DNA of 64,000 nucleotides, taken from assembly GCA_950097015.1 (NCBI GenBank), contig CATNEN010000039.1:620001-684000 (forward strand), in the 5' to 3' direction. The first letter of the stretch is position 1. Every line of letters begins with the position of its first letter. Below the pieces are notes generated by a model. It had not been told where the DNA came from, ran no database searches, and saw only the letters and a program-made list of their open reading frames with translations. This DNA comes from Macrostomum hystrix (lineage: Eukaryota; Platyhelminthes; Macrostomidae). Positions 21,196 through 31,130 of the stretch are shown piece after piece. Made by a program: the position numbers and the translations under genes.

Positions 21196-21573
21196 GACAT
21201 TTGTCAGCATTTGCTTGTTCAGGACACATCTAGGCTATAAAATTTTTCACTTTCACTCAGGCCTTTGGACTGCGCGCGAAGGTTTTTACTTGGAAAAATG
21301 GATGTCTCTGCAGATCAGGCTCTGTTGCGCAGATGAGAAATTTTTGTACAACGCATGCTAAAGGTCCTGAATAAAATGTCTCCGCCAGTTCTATTAGATT
21401 ACAATGCATGGCCTATCATTTCAATTAATTTAATTATTAATTACTGAAGCCTTACGAGCTAACAAAGGAATAATTATAGCTTAGCAACAGCTTAATCAGA
21501 GCATGCCACAACCGAAGTACAGTCAATTATGACCCTGCTCAGGGTGCGCACTGACTCCAGCCAGTCCTGGCGG

Positions 21574-24010
21574 TCATTCCGGTGGACGGCGGAACTCCTC
21601 CACGGAAAGCAGTAGGAGCACGCCCAGGCAGAAAAGCACCAGGCTGATGGAGAAGAAGTTCAGCATGCAGGCGCTCCAGGACAGCTTGTCGTAGTTGTCG
21701 CTGAAGTGTGGGAAAGGGATCGCATTGGAGGCTGCTCAAGCTGGCTTAGCACGTCACTCATCTCACTTACATGTCCCCGGCCAGAGTGACAGCTCCGGTG
21801 AGCACCGCCATGCAGGCCAGGCCCAAAATGATGGCCCCGCAGGCGCGGTGCAGCCGCAGCACGGCGGCCCTGACAGGCGGGGAGCCCCCTGGGTAGAGGA
21901 ACACAAGGAAGCCAGCGAGCCACTGCAGGCCGAACAGGCCGATGGCGCCTATGCCCAGCCAGGAGTGCAGGCTGTAGAAATGCGCATAGCCCAAGTCATT
22001 CTTGTGCTTGATCACGGACACCAGGGCGGCCACAGTCAGTCCCAAGGCGAGCAGGTTGAAGCAGCCGTGCGCGATCTTCACTGGCAGCTTAGGCCTGTGC
22101 CGCAGCAGCCGGTACAGCAGCATGGCTGAGGGACACACGGGGAGACCATCCGGCAGCTGAGCTCAGACATCAGCTCACAGATCAGCTCACAGATCAGCTC
22201 ACAGATCAGCTCACAGATCAGCTCACAGATCAGCTCACAGATCAGCTCACAGATCAGCTCACAGATCAGCTCACAGATCAGCTCACAGATCAGCTCACAG
22301 ATCTGCTCACAGATCAGCTCACAGATCTGCTCACAGATCAGCTCACAGATCAGCTCACAGATCAAATCATCGTGCGGCGGCGTTTATCCTGGCAAGGTGT
22401 TTCCACTGATTTCTTGTACGTGAGCTCACCTTTGCTGTTGAGATGCACCAGACCCACAGTCATGAACAGCGGGTGGAACTTGAAGATGTGGTCACTGTCC
22501 CAGCCGAAGCCGGACTTGCTGAAGCTATTCAGCCAGACTCCCAGCAAAGCCAGCATCGCCACCCCAATCGCCTGCGCAGTCAATGGTGAGGGCAAGGCGG
22601 CTGAATGTCAAAAGCTGTCAGACATGACATCATGTGTTTTATAAATCAGTTCGCTAGCATTAGCAGTATAGAAATACCACAGCTAAAAACAGATCACTGT
22701 AACAGTGGTTTATACAGATCACTGTAACAGTGGTTTATACAGATCACTGTAACAGTGGTTTATACAGATCACTGTAACAGTGGTTTATACAGATCACTGT
22801 AACAGTGGTTTATACAGATCACTGTAACAGTGGTTTATACAGATCACTGTAACAGTGGTTTATACAGATCACTGTAACAGTGGTTTATACAGATCACTAT
22901 AACAGTGGTTTATACAGATCACTGTAACAGTGGTTTATACAGATCACTGTAACAGTGGTTTATACAGATCACTGTAACAGTGGTTTATACAGATCACTGT
23001 AACAGTGGTTTATACAGATCACTGTAACAGTGGTTTATACAGATCATTGTAACAGTGGTTTATACAGATCACTGTAACAGTGGTTTATACAGATCATTGT
23101 AACAGTGGTTTATACAGATCACTGTAACAGTGGTTTATACAGATCACTGTAACAGTGGTTTATACAGATAAAATCACGGAAGAATCACGAAAATCGGTCA
23201 TTCTGTTTGGGATCTATCGTGAAGTAGGCAGTAGGTATTCAAAATACCCCCCGCAGTCGTTCCCCAGGGGGGGGGGATAGCGTCGCCTTTCTACTGTTAA
23301 GCGCGATGCCGTCAGCGCATTAAGGCGCATTGAAAGCGTCCTCGGCAAAAGTGCGTGAATGGCATCTGAAACCCTGCTATGATTGCAGATGTCATGGCCA
23401 GCATGTCAGTCCCTGCTATGATTGCAGATGTCATGGCCAGCATGTCAGTCCCTGCTATGATTGCAGATGTCATGGCCAGCATGTCAGTCCCTGCTATGAT
23501 TGCAGATGTCATGGCCAGCATGTCAGTCCCTGCTATGATTTCAGATGTCATGGCCAGCATGTCAGTCCCTGCTATGATTTCAGATGTCATGGCCAGCATG
23601 TCAGTCCCTGCTATGATTTCAGATGTCATGGCCAGCATGTCAGTCCCTGCTATGATTGCAGATGTCATGGCCAGCATGTCAGTCCCTGCTATGATTTCAG
23701 ATGTCATGGCCAGCATGTCAGTCCCTGCTATGATTGCAGATGTCATGGCCAGCATGTCAGTCCCTGCTATGATTGCAGATGTCATGGCCAGCATGTCAGT
23801 TCCTGCTATGATTTCAGATGTCATGGCCAGCATGTCAGTCCCTGCTATGATTTCAGATGTCATGGCCAGCATGTCAGTCCCTGCTATGATTTCAGATGTC
23901 ATGACCAGCATGTCAGTCACCTGCACTCCGGCGAATCCGGCCAGAAAGCGTCGGAAGGCCCGCTGAGATGCTGGGGCGGCCGGTGGAATATCCATCATCT
24001 GGTAGTCCAT
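21574..24010 (-). CDS. CYB561: Cytochrome b561 family transmembrane ferrireductase
   Basis: Six-helix di-heme protein that moves electrons from ascorbate across vesicle or plasma membranes (ferric or monodehydroascorbate reductase). Exons (minus): 24010-23921, 22571-22440 region ending at 22430, 22125-21771, 21700-21574; in full 24010-23921, 22571-22430, 22125-21771, 21700-21574 (714 nt, 237 aa). Phases 0, 1 and 2 all agree. The four heme-ligand histidines are present: HPLFMT (end of exon 2), KIAHG, YSLHSW and LHRACG (exon 3). Family landmarks include GFGWDSD after helix 1 and SLHSWLG. The last exon supplies helix 6 and a short RRPPE tail. The start at 24010 is an ATG two bases after a CAG. 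Introns 1 and 3 are filled with minisatellites; intron 4 is only 70 bp. It is close to both the CYB561 and CYBRD1 branches and I cannot separate them. Confidence 0.94.
22158..22365. repeat. 12-bp minisatellite in b561 intron 2
   Basis: About 17 copies of GATCAGCTCACA with two GATCTGCTCACA variants, filling most of the intron between the second and third coding exons of the b561 gene. Confidence 0.96.
22689..23168. repeat. 25-bp minisatellite with internal palindrome
   Basis: About 19 almost perfect copies of a 25-bp unit in intron 1 of the b561 gene. Each unit contains CACTGTAACAGTG, a 6-bp inverted repeat around one base. Variants are rare (CACTATAAC once, CATTGTAAC twice). Confidence 0.96.
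23373..23920. repeat. 39-bp minisatellite abutting a splice donor
   Basis: About 14 copies of a 39-bp unit (contains ATGTCATGGCCAGCATGTCA) in intron 1 of the b561 gene. The main variant is GATTGCAG versus GATTTCAG. The last unit ends exactly at the donor of coding exon 1. It reads open on both strands because 39 is a multiple of three. Confidence 0.95.
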
Positions 24011-24575
24011 GTCTGAGCGCTCCTCAAAGCCTCACTGCCGAGTCACTTAGCTAGAGCAAGCACACTTATTGGGTCGCGCTATGAAATTATGCCCTTTAAA
24101 GCAGGTCTTATCTAGGAAAAGCTGAGCTGGTGCGGCTTTCTACCTTGAGTCTGCTCTCTGACTCATGCAGCTTTCACTTGCGAGCACGCATTGCCCTGAG
24201 ATATGCAGTGCGCGAGGCCCTTAGTTCTTGAAGGAGTTTGACAGTGGGTTGGAATTGCACAGCTGAGAGCCCGTACTCCAGCCTGGGTGACGTCAGCTGG
24301 GCCAAGATAACGTATCTGCGTCTGTATTGTATTCGAATTGGTAAAAGTAGCAAGTCTTGCTGTAACGAGTCAATCAGATCAAGTCAGATTGAAGATACGT
24401 ACCAATGGTACATGATACAAGAGCAAATACACAATCTCAAAATGAGCTTTGACTTTCATGAATTTCCTGGCTGGTGGGTGATCTGCCGCTCGGCGACTCC
24501 TCAGAGACGGCTTTTCGGTCACTTGGGCCTGACTGTCTGCTTCATCGGGATGCTGGAAGTTATCCCTCACGAGAT
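24011..24575. other. Upstream of b561, no gene seen
   Basis: Non-repetitive sequence 5' of the b561 gene. The 113-codon plus-strand frame at 24238-24579 and the opposing one have no family resemblance. Promoter presumed here, no motif named. Confidence 0.5.
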
Positions 24576-24872
24576 CTAAGGACTCATTCCATCTCAGATC
24601 TAAGGACTCATTCCATCTCAGATCTAAGGACTCATTCCATCTCAGATCTAAGGACTCATTCCATCTCAGATCTAAGGACTCATTCCATCTCAGATCTAAG
24701 GACTCATTCCATCTCAGATCTAAGGACTCATTCCATCTCAGATCTAAGGACTCATTCCATCTCAGATCTAAGGACTCATTCCATCTCAGATCTAAGGACT
24801 CATTCCATCTCAGATCTAAGGACTCATTCCATATCAGATCTAAGGACTCATTCCATCTCAGATCTAAGGACG
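24576..24872. repeat. 24-bp minisatellite
   Basis: About 12 copies of a 24-bp unit (GATCTAAGGACTCATTCC plus six bases), nearly invariant; one CATATCA variant near 24830. Open on both strands because the unit is a multiple of three. Confidence 0.96.
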
Positions 24873-24944
24873 GCCCCGCACCGATCAAATGAGGTAGCTA
24901 AAAACGTCGCAAAAGGCTTCGTGCAGGCGACGCGAACGTCACCC

Positions 24945-25668
24945 CAGACCTAATTAGCCACACCATCACCCCAGACCTAATTAGCCACACCATCACCCCA
25001 GACCTAATTAGCCACACCATCACCCCAGACCTAATTAGCCACACCATCACCCCAGACCTAATTAGCCACACCATCACCCCAGACCTAATTAGCCACACCA
25101 TCACCCCAGACCTAATTAGCCACACCATCACCCCAGACCTAATTAGCCAGACCATCGCCCCAGACCTAATTAGCCACACCATCACCCCAGACCTAATTAG
25201 CCACACCATCACCCCAGACCTAATTAGCCGCACCATCACCCCAGACCTAATTAGCCGCACCATCACCCCAGACCTAATTAGCCGCACCATCGCCCCAGAC
25301 CTAATTAGCCACACCATCACCCCAGACCTAATTAGCCGCCCCATCGCCCCAGACCTAATTAGCCACACCATCACCCCAGACCTAATTAGCCGCCCCATCG
25401 CCCCAGACCTAATTAGCCACCCCATCGCCCCAGACCTAATTAGCCACACCATCACCCCAGACCTAATTAGCCACACAATCACCCCAGACCTAATTAGCCA
25501 CACAATCACCCCAGACCTAATTAGCCACCCCATCGCCCCAGACCTAATTAGCCACACCATCACCCTAGACCTAATTAGCCGCACCATCACCCCAGACCTA
25601 ATTAGCCACACCATCACCCCAGACCTAATTAGCCAACCCATCGCCCCAGACCTAATTAGCCGCACCAA
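24945..25668. repeat. 27-bp minisatellite
   Basis: About 27 copies of a 27-bp unit (CCCCAGACCTAATTAGCCAC plus seven bases) with ACCATCA, CCCATCG and GCACCATC variants. It starts only about 70 bp after the preceding 24-bp array, a different family. Confidence 0.96.
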
Positions 25669-26477
25669 CTTGAGTGGGGCCAAAAAGTCAACGAAGATTT
25701 GAAAGATTTAGTCTCGAAGCCGGTGTAGATTGCATGAAGATATGAAACATTTAGTCTCGCGCCCCAGCCTTGAAGCATTTGGCGCAATACGTTTGTATTA
25801 CAGTGCATACAGTGCGAGTTCAGTACCGAGCCAGGCTGAAGCAGCGCGGACTCTGCAAAAGCTCATCAAGTACGTTCAAGCTCTAGCAGAGCGCTTAGCG
25901 ATAAGTAAGTTAAAACATAATTACGCGAATAAAGCGACCATGGCAACAAATAATAACACGGCACCGGAACGTAAATAGAATAGTCAGAGACAACCAATAA
26001 AAAGCCAGGGTCGACACTAATGTTGCACCGATCAACGTCAAAAGCATGCCGAGCAGGTGCTTGCTCCCATCCCTGGCTTCTCAAACAAAATACGCACCGC
26101 TCCGCATCAACATTTCGCGCTGACCGACGTACTCGAGACCGCACCAGCGAAGCTATAATTGAAGCTGACGAGGTCGGAGGTGTGAAATAGCTGACTATAT
26201 TTAGGGACTGCTAAGTTTACTCTATGTAGGTGATACCCTGTTCTGAGACGGAGTCGGCCGTGCTGGATCGAATCGAGCCTACCGTCCAGCAGCAGGGGGC
26301 GGGGACATTTCAAAGCATAAGGGAATCAGGTGTCAATCAGATAGATTTGTACATTGATTTCGAGCCCAAACTGGAAAGGCTGTAGGTACGGCCGTGCGAC
26401 ATGGAAATTTGCTGCAGTCATTCCAAACCCGCGAGATCAAAGTGTGGAATATTGCATAGCAGCAGCAGTCACTTGCG
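25669..26477. other. Intergenic, no supported gene
   Basis: An 82-codon plus-strand frame at 25730-25978 and several others lack domain or splice support. It also holds the 3' untranslated end of the minus-strand membrane protein gene that stops at 26478. Confidence 0.5.
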
Positions 26478-29400
26478 TCACTGCAGAGTGTAAGAAGTCT
26501 CGGCTTCAAGGCTTGGGGCAGTAGGCCGCATGTAGAAGGCCAGCACGTAGCGATGGGTTCGCCGCGGCAGCTGCAGCTCGGACAGCACCTCTCCGGAGAT
26601 GATCCGCGACAGCGGTCCCTCGACGGAACGGCCGGGGCAGCTGACGTCACAGATGAGCGGCACGGTGCCGAACTTGCTGTAGGGCTCGATGTGCACGCTC
26701 TGCTGGCTGATGCGGATGCGCAACAAGCTCTTGGACTCGACTGACTTACCCGACAGGATGGAGAAGCAGAAAACACCTGAGGATTTATGGACCGAGTTTA
26801 GAACTTCACTTTCCTATTATGGGAGTCCACACATTGAAATTCAACTTGCATGAAGAAAGAAGTCACTCGAATTTTCTGTAATCATCAATATCAGACACAC
26901 GGTTAGCAGTGATGGTAATAGCAGCCATGAGATTATCAGCCATGGGATTAGCAGCCATGGGATTATCAGCCATGGGATTAGCAGCCATGGGATTATCAGC
27001 CATGGGATTATCAGCAATAGGATTATCAGCCATGGGATTGGCAGCCATGAGATTATCAGCCATGGGATTATCAGCCATAGGATTATCAGTCATGGGATTG
27101 GCAGCCATGAGATTATCAGCCATGGGATTATCAGCCATAGGATTATCAGCCATGGGATTGGCAGCCATGGGATTAGCAGTCATGTGATTAGCAGTCATGT
27201 GATTAGCAGCCATGGGATTAGCAGAAATGGTATTTGCAGTCATGGTAATAGTAGCCATGGGATTAGCAGCCATGGAATTGGCAGCCATGGGATTAGCAGC
27301 CATGGAGTTAGCAGCCATGGAATTGGCAGAAGCATTAGCCACAGCAGAAGCGTTTGCTGGAATCCTGATCTCCTGCGCTCACCGTTCCGCGGCATGGCCT
27401 GGATGTCTTCAGTCAGCCGCCGGCGCAGCGTGGATTGCGAGTCTTCCTGCACGATGACTGCCTCGATGGTGCGGCCAGACGGGTTGCAGGCGAGCACCCG
27501 CTCGGCTTCGATTCGCAGGCTCAGCACCAGGAAGCTGTCCGCTGTGACATTGCTCCTGTTGTTCAGGCCGAAACTCGAGTTTAAACCGACGCCTGTGGCC
27601 ACTTGAATTCTGCAATTCGAAAGCGGGGTGCAACAGTGCAAGGAGCTGTTGGGCCTCAGCTACAGCCCTCTGGCGTTGCTTGACAGACTGTGCAGTACAT
27701 TCGGCTTCGCATTTTCTGCCTACTCCTGTCCCAGTGACCATACTGCTGTCCCAGTGAGCATATTCCTGTCCCAGTCAGCATACTCCTGTCCCAGTCAGCA
27801 TACTCCTGTCCCAGTCAGCATACTCCTGTCCCAGTCAGCATACTCCTGTCCCAGTCAGCATACTCCTGTCCCAGTCAGCATACTGTCAGCATACTGTCAG
27901 CATACTCCTGTCCCAGTCAGCATACTGTCAGCATACTGTCAGCATACTGTCAGCATACTCCTGTCCCAGTCAGCATACTGTCAGCATACTGTCAGCATAC
28001 TCCTGTCCCAGTCAGCATACTCCTGTCCCAGTCAGCATACTCCTGTCCCAGTCAGCATACTCCTGTCCCAGTCAGCATACTCCTGTCCCAGTCAGCATAC
28101 TCCTGTCCCAGTCAGCATACTGTCAGCATACTGTCAGCATACTCCTGTCCCAGTCAGCATACTCCTGTCCCAGTCAGCATACTGTCAGCATACTGTCAGC
28201 ATACTCCTGTCCCAGTCAGCATACTGTCAGCATACTGTCAGCATACTGTCAGCATACTCCTGTCCCAGTCAGCATACTGTCAGCATACTGTCAGCATACT
28301 CCTGTCCCAGTCAGCATACTCCTGTCCCAGTCAGCATACTCCTGTCCCAGTCAGCATACTGTCAGCATACTCCTGTCCCAGTCAGCATACTGTCAGCATA
28401 CTGTCAGCATACTGTCAGCATACTCCTGTCCCAGTCAGCATACTGTCAGCATACTGTCAGCATACTCCTGTCCCAGTCAGCATACTGTCAGCATACTGTC
28501 AGCATACTCCTGTCCCAGTCAGCATACTGTCAGCATACTGTCAGCATACTGTCAGCATACTGTCAGCATACTCCTGTCCCAGTCAGCATACTGTCAGCAT
28601 ACTGTCAGCATACTCCTGTTCCAGTCAGCATACTGTCAGCATACTGTCAGCATACTGTCAGCATACTGTCAGCATACTCCTGTTCCAGTCAGCATACTGT
28701 CAGCATACTGTCAGCATACTCCTGTCCCAGTCAGCATACTGTCAGCATACTGTCAGCATACTGTCAGCATACTCCTGTCCCAGTCAGCATACTGTCAGCA
28801 TACTGTCAGCATACTGTCAGCATACTCCTGTTCCAGTCAGCATACTGTCAGCATACTGTCAGCATACTCCTGTTCCAGTGGGCATTAAGCAGTTCACGCA
28901 TGCGCATTCAGAGACGGTAAGCTATTTTTCTCGCTGCACAATCTCTGTTTACACACGCAATCTCTGCTGCATCGAATAAGTGATTCTCCTGTACCTGAAA
29001 TACTTTCCCAAGGAGCGGTCAAAGTTGAGAGTTTTCTGCAGCCTCCCTGAGAACACTTGCCGCTCTATCAGGTGGCGGCTGTCAGTGTACAGCACCGGCT
29101 TCATCTTCCAGATCACCACCTGGGCACTGTCTTGGCGCATCACGGGCCGGATGGATATCTCAGAAGGGGTCACTTTGAGATCCACGGCCACCTGCTCAAA
29201 CAGAGTATCAGCCGAGGAGGCGAACAGGCGGTATGTGTTGACGCCATCGATGAACTTCTGCAGCCACTGGTCGCTGGACACGAGCTCTAAACTTTTTTCC
29301 GGTCCCGAGGCCTCCATGCGCATGGGCTTCTCCTCCAGGTTGGTGATCTGGATGTTGTCATCCAGCACTACCAGCTCCACGTTGCAGCTGTAAGACGTCT

Positions 29401-29542
29401 TGCCCAGGTCAAAAGCATCGGCTTGGCCGTAGACAGGAGACGCTGAGGATCTGTTCTTGAGATACAACGCCACAGCCAGCATCAACAGGATGGCGAAAGT
29501 GCAGACAGAAATGATGAAAAATATCAGCGTTGCTGCAGCCAT
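26478..29542 (-). CDS. Uncharacterised single-pass membrane protein
   Basis: Not recognised. Exons (minus): 29542-28995, 27609-27383, 26776-26478 (1074 nt, 357 aa), phases 2 and 1 consistent, with GT-AG borders. The N-terminus is one hydrophobic helix (LIFFIISVCTFAILLMLAVA), then a positive cluster (LKNRSS), so it is probably a membrane anchor with the bulk of the chain on one side. The remaining ~320 residues look like mixed alpha/beta with many alternating strands (for example NVTADSFLVLSLRI; VLAFYMRPTAP). There is one N-glycosylation-type site (NVT) and few cysteines (SCNVE, ACNPS, ICDVSCPG). The annotated ATG at 29542 follows a GCAG by five bases. Both introns are packed with minisatellites. 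The gene is probably real because three exons join in frame around repeat-filled introns. Function unknown. Confidence 0.78.
26905..27335. repeat. 15-bp minisatellite in intron
   Basis: About 28 copies of a 15-bp unit (GGATTATCAGCCATG and relatives with TTAGCAG, TTGGCAG, CAGTCATG) in intron 2 of the membrane protein gene. More diverged than the neighbouring arrays. Confidence 0.94.
27725..28885. repeat. Two-unit (20/11-bp) minisatellite in intron
   Basis: An array in intron 1 of the membrane protein gene made from two interchangeable units that share a start: a 20-bp unit CAGCATACTCCTGTCCCAGT and an 11-bp unit CAGCATACTGT. They alternate in irregular runs (one to six long, one to four short) for about 1.16 kb. 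No frame contains a stop, giving a false 430-codon frame. Confidence 0.95.
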
Positions 29543-29994
29543 CACATCTGCTATACTTTGATTTCGCAGTTTTCTGGTCAGATGCAGTGAAAAAGTTTAA
29601 ATTTTAATTGCCTTGTTTGCGATCCAAGCGAAGTCTGTGACCTAGCAAGCGGCTCGGTCTTTTGCCCATAGACAAAGCCGGACAGTCGCGAATCCATAAA
29701 TGCCTTGTATGTACTTGTATGCTATATACTCGTAGCTGTATACATTCAAAGCGAATTCTGCGCGCTTGCTAACTTTATTTACCATAGACATAACCAGGCG
29801 CAGACAAGTGCTAGAGCAAGCAGACAACCGACGCACGTCTTAGTGCAAGGAGAGGCTTTTGCCATGGAAGCACGAGTTAATCTTTCTGAATCGCATTCTG
29901 TTTTTACTCAGCGTGCAGTGATTTATTGCTAAAAATAAATTATCAACGATGATGCTCTGTTGGTCAATGGTCTGATCATCTAGAACTACGAGTA

Positions 29995-30525
29995 TGTTCT
30001 TGCTATTCACCTTGCAGATGGCATCATGAAGATCTAGAACTATGTTCTTGCTATTCACCTTGCAGATGGCATCATGAAGATCTAGAACTATGCTCTTGCT
30101 ATTCACCTTGCAGATGGCATCATGAAGATCTAGAACTATGTTCTTGCTAATCACCTTGCAGATGGCATCATGAAGATCTAGAACTATGTTCTTGCTAATC
30201 ACCTTGCAGATGGCATCATGAAGATCTAGAACTATGTTCTTGCTATTCACCTTGCAGATGGCATCATGAAGATCTAGAACTATGCTCTTGCTATTCACCT
30301 TGCAGATGGCATCATGAAGATCTAGAACTATGCTCTTGCTATTCACCTTGCAGATGGCATCATGAAGATCTAGAACTATGCTCTTGCTATTCACCTTGCA
30401 GATGGCATCATGAAGATCTAGAACTATGCTCTTGCTATTCACCTTGCAGATGGCATCATGAAGATCTAGAACTATGCTCTTGCTATTCACCTTGCAGATG
30501 GCATCATGAAGATCTAGAACTATGT
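29995..30525. repeat. 48-bp minisatellite
   Basis: About 11 copies of a 48-bp unit (contains CTTGCAGATGGCATCATGAA), upstream of the membrane protein gene. Variants: TATGTTC/TATGCTC and CTATTC/CTAATC. The minus strand reads open as a 16-residue repeat but nothing supports expression. The interval 29543-29994 before it has no gene. Confidence 0.95.
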
Positions 30526-31130
30526 CCGATTCGCATGTAAGGGTGGAATGATTGGTCGACAGACCTATAGTTTACCCTTCTCCGTGATCTGCATACAACA
30601 CTGATGAAAGCAGTCTTTTTGAGCCATGGACAGATTTGCAGTGTTCAGACCTGCTGAATGCACTTTTACATTTGAAAATATTTAAAAGTTTGCACCCACA
30701 GGCGAGCGCAATACGTTATCAAGATTTGCTATTCTATTTTGGCCATAGATAGACAAAGTAAGCGAAAAATAATCGAAGCAAAGTACGCGTTAAACGGTCC
30801 AAAAATATTACCTTAGACAATGATTCAAACCATAGTTTGTATGTAGCAATGATTACAAAATTGATTATTTGTTAATGGTTCTAAGTGTATATAACACTAT
30901 GCTATATGAAACTAGGCTATATAGTGCATATACTATACGAGTGTATATCGGTAGTAGATATTGATAAATTGCAGACATAAAGTTATTCTAGCTCGTATCA
31001 ATTCTGAGACACCAAGCACAAATAGAATGTACTTTACTAGCACTAGCCTGAAAGAATGCTGCATTTTGGGGGAATGTTTTAACGTCTAATTTGCGAGTTC
31101 AGGTGATTTCGAACGCATTGCCCATGCTGA
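30526..31130. other. AT-rich intergenic region
   Basis: AT-rich, non-repetitive sequence between the 48-bp array and the stop codon of the minus-strand coiled-coil gene. Nothing recognised. Confidence 0.55.

Noticed and set aside
20280-21200. 306-codon minus-strand frame rich in HLTQQPLISPSN
   Set aside because: Product of the 20-bp minisatellite.
23330-24016. 228-codon plus-strand frame rich in CYDCRCHGQH
   Set aside because: Product of the 39-bp minisatellite in b561 intron 1; the minus strand is the true gene.
25730-25978. 82-codon plus-strand frame near 25.7 kb
   Set aside because: Starts in the edge of a repeat, has no domain and no neighbouring splice sites that extend it convincingly.
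27628-28920. 430-codon plus-strand frame
   Set aside because: Two-unit minisatellite in an intron of the minus-strand membrane protein gene; no stop codons by composition.
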